Positions 32,466 to 41,365 of a stretch of DNA of 64,000 bases are shown piece by piece. Source of the stretch: an uncultured Lachnospiraceae bacterium. GTDB taxonomy: Bacteria; Bacillota; Clostridia; Lachnospirales; Lachnospiraceae. The notes under the pieces were generated by a model. That model ran no database searches. It was not told the DNA's origin and saw nothing but the letters and a program-made list of their open reading frames with translations. Position numbers and translations under genes: made by a program. Position 1 is the first letter of the stretch; the number at the start of each line of letters is the position of its first letter. The stretch spans positions 124,001 through 188,000 of the forward strand of contig CACYPS010000003.1 in NCBI GenBank assembly GCA_902776305.1. Direction: 5' to 3'.

Positions 32466-32668
32466 ATTCCTTCACTTTCTGTTCAAACATCTCTATATTA
32501 ATAATACCAGACATTTGACTCTCATACAGCAAAAATCGATGTAAAATTAGTCTGCGTGACAAACTCGCCACAGCCAAAATCCCCGGCTTGTAACCTCACC
32601 GGTTTTGCTATATTATGATGAGGTATCATCGGCAATCGTACAGGGGCTCTCCCTGCATGGAGGTTCAC

Positions 32669-33607
32669 ATGAACAGAAACAATGAAACATTAAAAATAAC
32701 CACCGGAGCCATGATCATCGCCATCTTTGCGATGCTTCTGCTCCTGAATCGACAGACCGGCGCCTTCTTTGAGGAGATGTTCATCTACATTCTGCCGATT
32801 CCAATGGTCGTTTATGCAACAAAATACAGCTGGAAATACGGTCTCATGGTCTTCGCCGGCATGACACTGTTCTCCTTTATATTCGGTTCCGTCACGACTG
32901 TGTTCTACGCCATCACAGGAGCCCTGCTCGGTCTTATACTCGGAACCTGTTTCTATTACAAGGTGGACATGACCACGACTATGCTTTTGTCCATGGGGCT
33001 CGCTGCTCTGTTCAACGTGCTCAGCACCATCACGCTGGCAAGTGTCTTCGGATATGACCTGAAACGCGAGATAGACGAGATGCAGAACATGATGAATCAG
33101 GTCTTTACCCAGGCAAAGGTCGAGACCACTGCCGCCACCTCTCAAATGCTCGAAGCGGGCTTTCTCAGGCAGATGATGATCATATCCATGGTCCTTATGG
33201 GGCTCGTTCAGGGCTTCATCATATACCAGCTCAGCGTAATGATCCTGAAAAAACTCCGCTTCACGATCGGGGCACCGACATCCTTCTCATCAATCTATCC
33301 CCCGAAGTGGACAGGTTTCGCCGCGATAGCTGCTTACTCCTACGGTGCAACTTCCTTTTTTCAGGCAGCGGAGAATTCCGTGAGGCAGGACATCGGCCAG
33401 ACGCTCTGGGTAGTCGGATATGTATGGCTGCTGTGTTTCGGTCTGATTGCAGTGAATCTCGCCCTCAAGAAGTACATCGTTTCCAACAAGCTGATTGCCG
33501 CAGTCCTGACTTTTATGAGTATCTTCATTCTGCCTCAGCTTGTCATGATACTGGGAATGCTGTACATATCATTCGGATTTCACGATAAACTCCTGCAGCC
33601 GAGATAA
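32669..33607 (+). CDS. YybS-family (DUF2232) membrane protein
   Basis: 312 residues from the ATG at 32669, selected for GGAGG six bases upstream. It has about eight hydrophobic segments and S-component-like first helices (ITTGAMIIAIFAMLLLLNRQ, YILPIPMVVYATKYSWKYGL, FAGMTLFSFIFGSVTTVFYA). DUF2232 proteins resemble ECF substrate-binding subunits and in Bacillus (YybS) lie near replication genes. Here it stands alone, between a divergent ArAE gene and a TetR gene. Possible vitamin or small-molecule uptake is inference only. Confidence 0.82.
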   Translation: MNRNNETLKITTGAMIIAIFAMLLLLNRQTGAFFEEMFIYILPIPMVVYATKYSWKYGLMVFAGMTLFSFIFGSVTTVFYAITGALLGLILGTCFYYKVDMTTTMLLSMGLAALFNVLSTITLASVFGYDLKREIDEMQNMMNQVFTQAKVETTAATSQMLEAGFLRQMMIISMVLMGLVQGFIIYQLSVMILKKLRFTIGAPTSFSSIYPPKWTGFAAIAAYSYGATSFFQAAENSVRQDIGQTLWVVGYVWLLCFGLIAVNLALKKYIVSNKLIAAVLTFMSIFILPQLVMILGMLYISFGFHDKLLQPR

Positions 33608-33626
33608 TGAAACTTGTTTCACTGTT

Positions 33627-33665
33627 AAATGTCACCCATTTTTTTGTTAAAATGTGACATTTTTA
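33627..33665 (+). terminator. Intrinsic terminator of the YybS-like gene
   Basis: AAATGTCAC (33627-33635) pairs with GTGACATTT (33654-33662), followed by a T-run; the loop is T-rich. Confidence 0.8.
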
Positions 33666-33685
33666 CCTATGCCGGCCTTATATAC

Positions 33686-33714
33686 TTGCCTTTTTTATAA
33701 AACTTGACTATAAT
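33686..33714 (+). promoter_or_regulatory. Promoter of the TetR-family gene
   Basis: TTGCCT (33686-33691), 17-base spacer, TATAAT (33709-33714), about 80 bases before the start codon. Confidence 0.65.
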
Positions 33715-33792
33715 TAATCCAACACCAAAATATTGCTATAAATATTCAAGCCAAAAACGTATTAAGCTCATATTAAAGGCAGGCTATATTCC

Positions 33793-34332
33793 ATGGTTAT
33801 ACGTAAATCTTCCAAAGAACTTCTCATTGACTCTGTTCTGGAACTTCTTTCAGAATATCCGTTAGAAAAGATAACCGTTTCAAAAATTGCAGAAAATTGC
33901 TCCCTGTCCAAGAGGACATTTTATTACCATTTTTCTGACAAATATGATCTTGCAAATAAAGCTTACTATTATCAGATGTGCCGGTATTGCGAGGAGAACA
34001 AAGGCACTCTGACCCTGCATGGATTTTTGCTCCATCTGGCAGGCTTCATTCATGAGCATCACACATATTTTACTCATCTGGCACAGTATAAAGGCCAGAA
34101 CAATATTGCAGATTTTAATATTATTCACATGCGTGAAATGTTCATTCAGATCATTGAAGATTCTTTCGAGGACGAAGTTTCAACCGATCTCTTCAATGTC
34201 ATCACCTTCTATATTGTCGGGATGACGCATTACGTTTCCGATGTCATTGCTGTCAACTCAGGCATGACTCCGGAGGAAATCGTCACGCTATTTGAAAAAT
34301 GTATTCCCGAGTCACTGCAGAAGTATCTTTAA
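33793..34332 (+). CDS. TetR/AcrR-family transcriptional regulator
   Basis: 179 residues. The N-terminal helix-turn-helix is clear (ELLSEYPLEKITVSKIAENC then SLSKRTFYYHFSDKYDLAN). The C-terminal ligand domain is of the short DhaS-like TetR_C type (FNVITFYIVGMTHYVSDVIA). It is AT-richer than its neighbours. It overlaps the convergent CinA-C gene by 21 bases at the 3' end. No ribosome site stronger than AAAGGCAG is visible. The effector and targets are unknown. Confidence 0.9.
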   Translation: MVIRKSSKELLIDSVLELLSEYPLEKITVSKIAENCSLSKRTFYYHFSDKYDLANKAYYYQMCRYCEENKGTLTLHGFLLHLAGFIHEHHTYFTHLAQYKGQNNIADFNIIHMREMFIQIIEDSFEDEVSTDLFNVITFYIVGMTHYVSDVIAVNSGMTPEEIVTLFEKCIPESLQKYL

Positions 34333-34830
34333 AAGCTCCTCAGCAACTCTCTCAGCTATCATAAGCTTGCATATACGCCTGTTCTTTCCGAAAATGTCAT
34401 TGAGGAAAAACAGGCGTATTTCTTCCTTATAGTCGATAGCAAAAAAGACCTCTCCCGGAACACTGTCCGCATTGGACGGGTCGACTCTTCCCAGGCTTCC
34501 GGTCACGCCCACCGCAATGTCCGTGTTAAAAAAATTCCTGACTGTCAAAGCCATTGCGCCCGCAGTCTCTTTTGAATAAACACCGTACGTATCGATTATT
34601 TTTGCAGGCACCCCGCAGATTTCTTTGGCTTCGTTGCTGTATGTCACCAGACTGCCCTTCATGACAGCGGAAGCTCCCTCCGTATTCGTGATCAGGGAGG
34701 CTATGCACCCCGATGTACAGCTCTCCATCGTCGAAATCTTCAGACCTTTCTCAATCAGTGTCCGCGTCAGTTTCTCGTAAACAGCATAACATCTTTCTTC
34801 GATTGTCTCTTCATTATTCAACATATTCAT
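34312..34830 (-). CDS. CinA C-terminal domain protein (PncC-like NMN amidohydrolase family)
   Basis: 172 residues corresponding only to the C-terminal domain of CinA, as in E. coli PncC (YgaD). The catalytic region reads STMESCTSGCIASLITNTEG (family form AESCTGG). KGSLVTYSNEAKEICGVPAK, TAGAMALTVRNFFNTDIAVG and VTGSLGRVDPSN follow the family. The enzyme deamidates nicotinamide mononucleotide in NAD salvage; activity here is predicted. Its start overlaps the preceding MBL-fold gene by 17 bases and its 3' end overlaps the convergent TetR gene by 21 bases, an unusually tight arrangement. Confidence 0.85.
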   Translation of the reverse strand: MNMLNNEETIEERCYAVYEKLTRTLIEKGLKISTMESCTSGCIASLITNTEGASAVMKGSLVTYSNEAKEICGVPAKIIDTYGVYSKETAGAMALTVRNFFNTDIAVGVTGSLGRVDPSNADSVPGEVFFAIDYKEEIRLFFLNDIFGKNRRICKLMIAERVAEELLKILLQ

Positions 34831-35623
34831 GAAATCCTCTTATGACGGTGCCCGCACTCACATAGTGCAGTCTGTCTCCCATAATTTCCTTCAGGTATGT
34901 GTATTGCGGAATACCTGTGCAATGACAGGTATAGTATATTGTATTGTAGGACATAAGCTGCTCCGCAACCATCCGCAGTTTCTTTTTCCCTTCTCTGTCC
35001 AGACTGACTTTCATAAAGTGGAAGCCTCCCACCAGGACATCCGGCTTCGTCCACTCAACAATATTGAGAATTCCCCTGTGGGAACACCCGCTGAACAGAA
35101 CCTTTTTGCCGCCCTCGGTTATTTCCAGATACTGTTCATGACGAAAATCCTCCGGGATAAGGGCATTCTCTTTCATGACGGTCAGACCGAACGGCTCGAT
35201 CGGCGTAATCAGTCTCTGACTTTGGCAGTTCATGATGCGGATCTGCGGCGCAAGCAGCAATTCAGAATCCACAGGGATAAGTCTGCTGCTTCCGCATAGT
35301 TCCTCATCAAGACCTATGTATTTATTTTTTGCATTATAGTGTTTTTCAAATGCCGCTCTGCTCACATATACATTTGCATGCGTATTAACCTGCAGAAATC
35401 TGCGCAGCCCTCCGCCGTGGTCGTAATGTCCGTGCGAGAGCACGCCGAATTGAACCGACGTCAGATCTGCACCGAGAGCAGATGCATTTTCACAGAACAG
35501 CTCCGATTGTCCGAAGTCAAAGAGGATGGTATGACCTCCGGATTGTATAAAAAGACTCAGACCGTGCTCCTGTCCGACATCCGGTCTGCAGGAAGTATTT
35601 TCCACCAGCGATGTGATTACCAT
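34814..35623 (-). CDS. Metallo-beta-lactamase-fold hydrolase
   Basis: 269 residues. The metal motif HxHxDH is seen as LSHGHYDHGGGLRRF, with GCSHRGILNIVEW and VGGFHFMKVS supplying later His ligands. IQSGGHTILFDFGQSELFCE near the N-terminus matches the group annotated as MptA-like or '7,8-dihydropterin-6-yl-methyl...' MBL proteins. The reaction is not certain. The start ATG at 35623 follows AAGGAT. It is translationally coupled to the CinA-C gene, suggesting a shared nucleotide- or pterin-related role. Confidence 0.85.
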   Translation of the reverse strand: MVITSLVENTSCRPDVGQEHGLSLFIQSGGHTILFDFGQSELFCENASALGADLTSVQFGVLSHGHYDHGGGLRRFLQVNTHANVYVSRAAFEKHYNAKNKYIGLDEELCGSSRLIPVDSELLLAPQIRIMNCQSQRLITPIEPFGLTVMKENALIPEDFRHEQYLEITEGGKKVLFSGCSHRGILNIVEWTKPDVLVGGFHFMKVSLDREGKKKLRMVAEQLMSYNTIYYTCHCTGIPQYTYLKEIMGDRLHYVSAGTVIRGFHEYVE

Positions 35624-35646
35624 AATATCCTTCCTAATCGTTGAAA

Positions 35647-35666
35647 CTCTGACGCAGTATTCTCGT
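35647..35666. repeat. Fragment of the dispersed 45-mer (inverted)
   Basis: CTCTGACGCAGTATTCTCGT matches, with one mismatch, the reverse complement of the repeat present at 42979 and 55601. It lies just upstream of the MBL-fold gene. Confidence 0.55.
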
Positions 35667-35763
35667 CACGCAAGCCCGGGAGAATGTACTCACGATGAAG
35701 CCGGATTTTACTTTGCGCGCGTATCATAGACTCAAGTCACGAGTAAAGCACAATGAAGAATAA

Positions 35764-35798
35764 ATGGGGCTCCCACATTACAAATGCAGGAACCCCAT
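35764..35798 (-). terminator. Intrinsic terminator of pgi
   Basis: On the minus strand ATGGGGTTCCTGCAT pairs with ATGTGGGAGCCCCAT, followed by TTTATTCTT; it starts about 40 bases after the pgi stop. Confidence 0.75.
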
Positions 35799-35839
35799 GA
35801 GTTCTCATATCACTTCAGGACTCAAGCTGCGAATGAATT

Positions 35840-37420
35840 TCAGAAAATGCTGAGCAATTCACTGTAAGCTGTAAGAGCGCCGTCTGTATCCTTTGCAAGA
35901 ACCTTCTTTGCAAGAAGCTTTCCGAGCTGTACGCCTTCCTGATCGAAGCTGTTGATATTCCATACGAAGCCCTGGAACATGATCTTATTCTCGAAGTGTG
36001 CAAGAAGTGCGCCGAGTGTCTCCGGAATCAGCTTGTCGGCAACGATGATGCTGGACGGTCTTCCGCCTGCGAAGTACTTGTTCGGATTCTCATCGTCTTT
36101 GCCGAGTGCGAAAGCGACGATCTGAGCTGCAACGTTAGCAGAGAGTTTCTGCTGGCTTGTTGTGCCCTGGATATCCAGGTCGTTGTCCATCTGGTTGTTC
36201 TTGAAGCCGATGAACTGCATCGGAACGACCTGTGTGCCCTGATGAAGCAGCTGATAGAAGGAGTGCTGTCCGTTTGTGCCGGGCTCGCCGTAGATGATCG
36301 GGCCTGTCTGATAGTTGACCGGTTCGCCGAAGCGGTTAACGCTCTTGCCGTTGGATTCCATGTCAAGCTGCTGCAGATGTGCCGGGAAACGGCTCAGAGC
36401 CTGTGAATACGGAAGAACAGCAGTCATCTGGTAGCCGAGGAAATTGCGCTCATAAACACCGATCAGGGCATCCAGCAGAGCTGCATTCTCTCTTACGTTC
36501 GGGTTCTTAGCCTTTTCATCTTCTGCTGCTGCGCCGTTCATGATGCGGGCGAATACTTCCGGACCGAATGCCATTGAAAGAACTGCGCCGCCTACTGCCG
36601 ATGAGGAGGAGAATCTTCCGCCGATATAGTCATCCATATAGAAGGAATCAAGATACTCCGGATTTCCGGCGAGCGGTGATGTAGCGCTTGTGACTGCCGC
36701 CATATGTTTGGATACTTCACATCCTGCTGCCTTGATAGCGTTCTTTACAAAGGACTCATTGGTCAGAGTTTCAAGTGTTGTTCCGGATTTGGACACAACG
36801 ATAAAGATAGATCTGGAGATGTCAACCGTAGCAAGAACTGCGGAAGCGTCATCCGGGTCTACATTACTGATGAATCTTGCTTCCATCTTAAGGGTATTGT
36901 TTGCGCGAGCCCAATTCTCAAGCGCCAGATATAGAGCGCGCGGACCAAGATCTGAACCGCCGATACCGATCTGTACAACAGTCGTATATTTCTCACCCTT
37001 CTCATTCAGGATTTCACCGTTGTGAACTTTGTTTGCGAACTCAGCGATACGATTCTGCTGAGATACATAGAATTCTCTCTTATTCTCGCCATCTTTGATG
37101 ACATCGTTGCCGAGCTGTCCGCGGCAAAGCTGATGGAGAACGAGACGGCCCTCACCTGTATTGATAACAGCACCGTTATACAGTTCAGCATATTTCTCTG
37201 TCAGAGCTGCCTCATCAGCGAGTGCCTGAAGCGTATCCAGGACCTTGTCGTCTACCTGCTTTGCAGCATAGCTGTAAACCATCCCGTTCGACATCGGGAT
37301 CTTATACTCAGCAACGCGCTTTGCACCGTTCTCACCGGCCATGGCTGTCTTGACATCAACTGTGTCGAGACCTTTCAGTGCTTCGTAAGATGCGAGTAAA
37401 TCGAAATTTTTCCAGACCAT
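35840..37420 (-). CDS. pgi: Glucose-6-phosphate isomerase
   Basis: 526 residues, the long bacterial PGI form. The signatures are intact: TTVVQIGIGGSDLGPRALYL, the phosphate loop VVSKSGTTLETLTNESFV, the GGRFSSSSAVGG region, and NGKSVNRFGEPVNY, GEPGTNGQHSFYQLLHQGTQ and QGTTSQQKLSANVAA from the C-terminal half, with the catalytic Glu in GEPGTNGQHS. It interconverts glucose-6-phosphate and fructose-6-phosphate in the cytoplasm. The gene is monocistronic with its own promoter, a strong CAGGAGG ribosome site, a 16-base palindrome in the leader and a terminator. Base composition is near that of the hyd genes, consistent with high expression. Confidence 0.96.
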   Translation of the reverse strand: MVWKNFDLLASYEALKGLDTVDVKTAMAGENGAKRVAEYKIPMSNGMVYSYAAKQVDDKVLDTLQALADEAALTEKYAELYNGAVINTGEGRLVLHQLCRGQLGNDVIKDGENKREFYVSQQNRIAEFANKVHNGEILNEKGEKYTTVVQIGIGGSDLGPRALYLALENWARANNTLKMEARFISNVDPDDASAVLATVDISRSIFIVVSKSGTTLETLTNESFVKNAIKAAGCEVSKHMAAVTSATSPLAGNPEYLDSFYMDDYIGGRFSSSSAVGGAVLSMAFGPEVFARIMNGAAAEDEKAKNPNVRENAALLDALIGVYERNFLGYQMTAVLPYSQALSRFPAHLQQLDMESNGKSVNRFGEPVNYQTGPIIYGEPGTNGQHSFYQLLHQGTQVVPMQFIGFKNNQMDNDLDIQGTTSQQKLSANVAAQIVAFALGKDDENPNKYFAGGRPSSIIVADKLIPETLGALLAHFENKIMFQGFVWNINSFDQEGVQLGKLLAKKVLAKDTDGALTAYSELLSIF

Positions 37421-37478
37421 TTAATCGTTTCCTCCTGTAGTTTTATAGAACGCCGCCGATAGCGGGGCGCGATTATTC

Positions 37479-37494
37479 CTGCCTTTAAAGGCAG
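37479..37494. promoter_or_regulatory. 16-bp perfect palindrome in the pgi leader (possible operator)
   Basis: CTGCCTTTAAAGGCAG, a perfect inverted repeat between the pgi -10 (37528-37533) and start codon. It has no loop, so a DNA-binding protein site is more likely than an RNA hairpin. Confidence 0.45.
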
Positions 37495-37527
37495 AACCGT
37501 TCACACAGGGCCTAACCCTCTTATCTT

Positions 37528-37555
37528 AGTATACTAAAATTGACAAAGATTTCAA
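37528..37555 (-). promoter_or_regulatory. Promoter of pgi
   Basis: Minus strand: TTGAAA (37550-37555), 16-base spacer, TATACT (37528-37533). Confidence 0.65.
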
Positions 37556-37612
37556 TCCTGAACTCATTTTTATGATGCAAAATATCTAGTATTTGTGTTC
37601 CCTTGTGCGCAT

Positions 37613-37650
37613 AAGAAAAAGAGGCTGCCGCCATACAGCAACAGCCTCTT
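37613..37650 (-). terminator. Intrinsic terminator of the hydCBA operon
   Basis: On the minus strand AAGAGGCTG pairs with CAGCCTCTT, then TTTTTCTT. It lies about 40 bases after the hydA stop. Confidence 0.85.
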
Positions 37651-37691
37651 ACTCAGATCTGAGTCAGTTTTGTGAGATGATAGTTTCTCAA

Positions 37692-39449
37692 TTAAAGACC
37701 GAATTTCTGCTTCGGTGTATATGTCGTATGAAGCAGCTTCTCAGCAAGCTCGCTGCCCGGCTCTCCGAAGTACTCGGTGTACATATCCTTCATCTGAGCG
37801 TTGTCCATGGAAACTCTCTTCGGCATCATTCTGTCTTCCTCATAGAGGGTCTCCATACGCCATACCTTGTACTCATCGCCGATGCGGGCTTTCTTACGTC
37901 CGGAGATAATGGACTGTCCGCCGCCGTTGATACAGCCGCCCGGGCATCCCATAACTTCGATGAAAGTATACTTGGATGTGCCTGCCCTTACTTCATCAAG
38001 AAGCGGCTTTGCACATGTCATGGAAGATGTAATTGCGATCCAGATCTTCTTGCCGTTCAGGTCAATCTCAGCTTCCTTCACGCCTGCCATACCACGGCAC
38101 TCCATGAAGTCAACATTCTCAAGCGGCTTGCCGTCAAGAATCTGCTTCACTGTACGGAGCGCAGCTTCCATAACACCGCCCGTTGTGCCGAAGATAACGC
38201 CGGCACCGGTATACTCGCCGCAGAAGTCCTGATCGAACTTCTCATCTTCAAAGATGTTGATATTATCCATACCATACATCTTGATCAGGCGGGCTGCTTC
38301 TCTCGTCGTAAGAACAGCATCAACATCCGGATACTCGCCGGTCTTGCATTCCGGACGAAGGATCTCTGTCTTCTTCGCGATACACGGCATGATAGATACT
38401 ACAAAGATCTTGGACGGATCAACATTGTTCTTCTCTGCCCAGTAAGTCTTAAGTGTAGCACCGAACATCATATGCGGAGACTTTGCACTGGAGAGATGCG
38501 GAAGCAGATCCGGATACTCATACTCGATATACTTGATCCATCCCGGTGAGCAGGATGTGAACATCGGCAGTTTTCCGCCCTTCTCAATTCTCTTAAGAAG
38601 CTCTGTGCCCTCTTCCATGATGGTCATATCAGCGCCGTAGTTCGTGTCGTATACGCGGTCGAATCCGCAGCGTTTCAGAGCAGCGACCATCTTTCCGGTC
38701 ACGAGCGTACCGATACGCATACCGAATTCCTCGCCGAGAGATGCGCGAACAGCCGGAGCTGTCTGGCAGATAACGACCTTATCCGGGTCATTGATTGCTT
38801 CAACTACTTCATGGATGCTCTCCTTCTCTGTCAGAGCACCGACCGGACATGCCGTGACGCACTGGCCGCACTGCATGCAGTTGACTTCTGTGAACTTCGC
38901 ATCAAAGATCGGGCCGACTTTGGTCTTGAAACCACGATTCATAAGACCGAGAACGCCGATGCCCTGAACCTTCTTACATGTCTGGACGCAACGCTCGCAG
39001 AGCACGCACTTGGATGTATCGCGAACGATACCCGGGCTTGCATCTTCGAAAGTCGGCTCTGTATACTCGCCCTCGAATCTGTTCTCACGGATTCCGAGTT
39101 CCTGGCAGAGCTTCTGAAGCTCGCAGTTCAGATTGCGCTTGCAGGACAGGCAGTTCTTATTGTGGTTGGACATGATCAGCTCGACCGTTGTCTTGCGGGC
39201 ACGGATTGCACGCTCGGAGTTGGTCCATACTACCATACCTTCGGATACCGGAGTTGTACATGCGGAAAGAAGAGCTCTTGCGCCTTTTACTTCCACGAGA
39301 CATACACGGCAGGCGCCGCTCTTTACGACATCTTTAAGATAGCAGAGGGTCGGGATCCGGATATTTGCTCTTCTGGCAGCGTCCAGGATCGTTTCGCCGG
39401 CCTCAGCTACGATCTTCTGATTATTTATAATAACATTCACTTCACCCAT
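37692..39449 (-). CDS. hydA: [FeFe] hydrogenase catalytic subunit HydA (NADH-dependent complex)
   Basis: 585 residues. In order: a [2Fe-2S] ferredoxin domain (about 1-80, LKDVVKSGACRVCLVEVKGA), a His-Cys cluster (NHNKNCLSCKRNLNC), and two [4Fe-4S] clusters (CVLCERCVQTCKK and CMQCGQCVTACPVG). The H-cluster domain carries TSCSPGWIKY, MPCIAKKTE and EVMGCPGGCINGGG, followed by the small-subunit-like tail. It makes or consumes H2. It is the third gene after hydC and hydB, 14 bases from hydB. Complexes of this type bifurcate electrons between NADH and reduced ferredoxin; that this one does so is inferred from subunit composition. Confidence 0.95.
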   Translation of the reverse strand: MGEVNVIINNQKIVAEAGETILDAARRANIRIPTLCYLKDVVKSGACRVCLVEVKGARALLSACTTPVSEGMVVWTNSERAIRARKTTVELIMSNHNKNCLSCKRNLNCELQKLCQELGIRENRFEGEYTEPTFEDASPGIVRDTSKCVLCERCVQTCKKVQGIGVLGLMNRGFKTKVGPIFDAKFTEVNCMQCGQCVTACPVGALTEKESIHEVVEAINDPDKVVICQTAPAVRASLGEEFGMRIGTLVTGKMVAALKRCGFDRVYDTNYGADMTIMEEGTELLKRIEKGGKLPMFTSCSPGWIKYIEYEYPDLLPHLSSAKSPHMMFGATLKTYWAEKNNVDPSKIFVVSIMPCIAKKTEILRPECKTGEYPDVDAVLTTREAARLIKMYGMDNINIFEDEKFDQDFCGEYTGAGVIFGTTGGVMEAALRTVKQILDGKPLENVDFMECRGMAGVKEAEIDLNGKKIWIAITSSMTCAKPLLDEVRAGTSKYTFIEVMGCPGGCINGGGQSIISGRKKARIGDEYKVWRMETLYEEDRMMPKRVSMDNAQMKDMYTEYFGEPGSELAEKLLHTTYTPKQKFGL

Positions 39450-39463
39450 TTGACATCCTCCTG

Positions 39464-41365
39464 TTAATGCCGCTCAACAGCACCAAACTTGCAATTTGTA
39501 ATACACAGACCGCATTTGATGCACTTCTCGGCATCGATCTTGTAGACTTCTTTGCCGGGCTTGCCAGTGATGGCATCTGCCGGACAGTTGCGGGCGCAGA
39601 GTGAACAGCACTTACATTTATCCGGATTGATGACGTATGTCAGAAGCTTCTTGCATACGTGTGCCGGGCAGCGCTTCTCAAGAATATGCGCTTCATACTC
39701 ATCTCTGAAATACCGCAGCGTGGAGAGAATCGGATTCGGAGCCGTCTGTCCGAGACCGCAGAGAGCGCCGTCCCTGACTTCGTTGCAGAGCTCTTCCATC
39801 TCGTCCAGCATCTCCATGGTGCCGTTTCCTTCTGTGATCTTGGTCAGCATCTCAAGGAGACGCTTTGTGCCGATACGGCACGGTGTACACTTACCGCAGG
39901 ACTCATCGCAGATGAACTCCATGTAGAACTTCGCAACGTCGACCATACAGTTGTCCTCGTCAAGGACGATCATACCGCCGGAACCCATCATGGAACCTGC
40001 TGCAACAAGGTTCTCATAAGTGATCGGTGTGTCAAGCTCTTTCTCAGTCAGACATCCGCCGGACGGACCGCCTGTCTGAACAGCTTTGAATTTCTTGCCT
40101 TCCGGACATCCGCCGCCGATATCATAGATGATTTCACGGAGCGTTGTGCCCATCGGAATCTCGACAAGACCTGTGTTGTTGATCTTACCTCCAAGTGCGA
40201 ATACCTTCGTACCTGTGGATTTGCCCATACCCATTGCAGCATACCATTCTGGACCGTTCAGGACGATCTGGGTGATATTTGCAATCGTCTCAACGTTGTT
40301 GATAGAAGTCGGCTTCTGCCATACGCCTGATACAGCCGGGAATGGCGGCTTCGGTGACGGCATACCGCGCTTGCCCATGATGGAAGCGATAAGAGCTGTC
40401 TCTTCGCCGCAGACAAATGCGCCTGCTCCGAGACGGATCTCAATATCAAAGTTGAAGCCTGTTCCGAAGATGTTCTCGCCCAGCAGGCCGAGTTCTTTGG
40501 CTTCACGGATAGCAATGCGGAGTCTGTTTACAGCGATCGGATACTCTGCACGGATATAGACATAACCCTGATGAGCGCCGACTGCGTAAGCCATGATAGC
40601 CATACCTTCCAGGATCGCATGCGGATCGCCTTCCAGAATGGAACGATCCATGAATGCGCCCGGGTCGCCTTCGTCAGCATTGCAGATGACATATTTCTCA
40701 TCGCCCGGCTGATCCTTCTCGAACTGCCATTTCAGACCTGTCGGGAAACCGGCGCCGCCGCGTCCGCGGAGGCCGGAAGCCTTGACGATATCGATAACTT
40801 CCTGCGGTGTCTTCTCTGTAAGTACACGGTAAAGAGCCTCATAGCCGTCAATTCCGATGTACTCATAAATGTTCTCCGGATTGATGCGTCCGCAGTTCCG
40901 AAGAGCGATTCTCTGCTGTTTCTCATAGAAACCGATCTTGTCGATATCGTAGACCTTTTCTCCGGTCTTTCTGTCCGTATCGAACATCTGGAGTTCTTTG
41001 ATTACATGACCGCCGATGACATGATCGTTGACGATTCTTTCAGCGTCATCCGGCTTAACATGTGTATAGTACACTCTGTCCGGGTAAACTGCTACGATCG
41101 GTCCCTTCTGGCAGAAACCGAAACATCCGGTCTTTACGACCTTGACTTCTTCTGCCAGTCCTGCTTCCTCGAGCTTTTCATTCAGCTTCTTGATAAGGAT
41201 TGCGGAATCACCCGCTGTACATCCGGTACCGGCGCAGACAAGAATATTCTTGTGCTGTTCGCCTTCTTCCAATGAAAACTTATCTTCCAGTCTGAGCTGC
41301 AGATAACGTCTCTCAGCTTCTCTGACTGCAAGAAGTGCCTTTAATGTCGTAATCTTTTCTTTCAT
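39464..41365 (-). CDS. hydB: NADH-binding NuoF-like hydrogenase subunit HydB
   Basis: 633 residues. An N-terminal thioredoxin-like [2Fe-2S] domain (CAGTGCTAGD, CFGFCQKGP) leads into the NuoF/51-kDa core: the NADH glycine loop SGLRGRGGAGFPTGLKW, FMN site elements (GAGAFVCGEETALIASIMGK) and the N3-type cluster ESCGKCTPCRIGTKR. Two [4Fe-4S] ferredoxin motifs close the chain (CKCCSLCARNCPADA and CIKCGLCITNCKFGA). It oxidises NADH and passes electrons to HydA. Its start overlaps hydC by four bases (ATGA). The length is typical of HydB/HndC proteins. Confidence 0.95.
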   Translation of the reverse strand: MKEKITTLKALLAVREAERRYLQLRLEDKFSLEEGEQHKNILVCAGTGCTAGDSAILIKKLNEKLEEAGLAEEVKVVKTGCFGFCQKGPIVAVYPDRVYYTHVKPDDAERIVNDHVIGGHVIKELQMFDTDRKTGEKVYDIDKIGFYEKQQRIALRNCGRINPENIYEYIGIDGYEALYRVLTEKTPQEVIDIVKASGLRGRGGAGFPTGLKWQFEKDQPGDEKYVICNADEGDPGAFMDRSILEGDPHAILEGMAIMAYAVGAHQGYVYIRAEYPIAVNRLRIAIREAKELGLLGENIFGTGFNFDIEIRLGAGAFVCGEETALIASIMGKRGMPSPKPPFPAVSGVWQKPTSINNVETIANITQIVLNGPEWYAAMGMGKSTGTKVFALGGKINNTGLVEIPMGTTLREIIYDIGGGCPEGKKFKAVQTGGPSGGCLTEKELDTPITYENLVAAGSMMGSGGMIVLDEDNCMVDVAKFYMEFICDESCGKCTPCRIGTKRLLEMLTKITEGNGTMEMLDEMEELCNEVRDGALCGLGQTAPNPILSTLRYFRDEYEAHILEKRCPAHVCKKLLTYVINPDKCKCCSLCARNCPADAITGKPGKEVYKIDAEKCIKCGLCITNCKFGAVERH

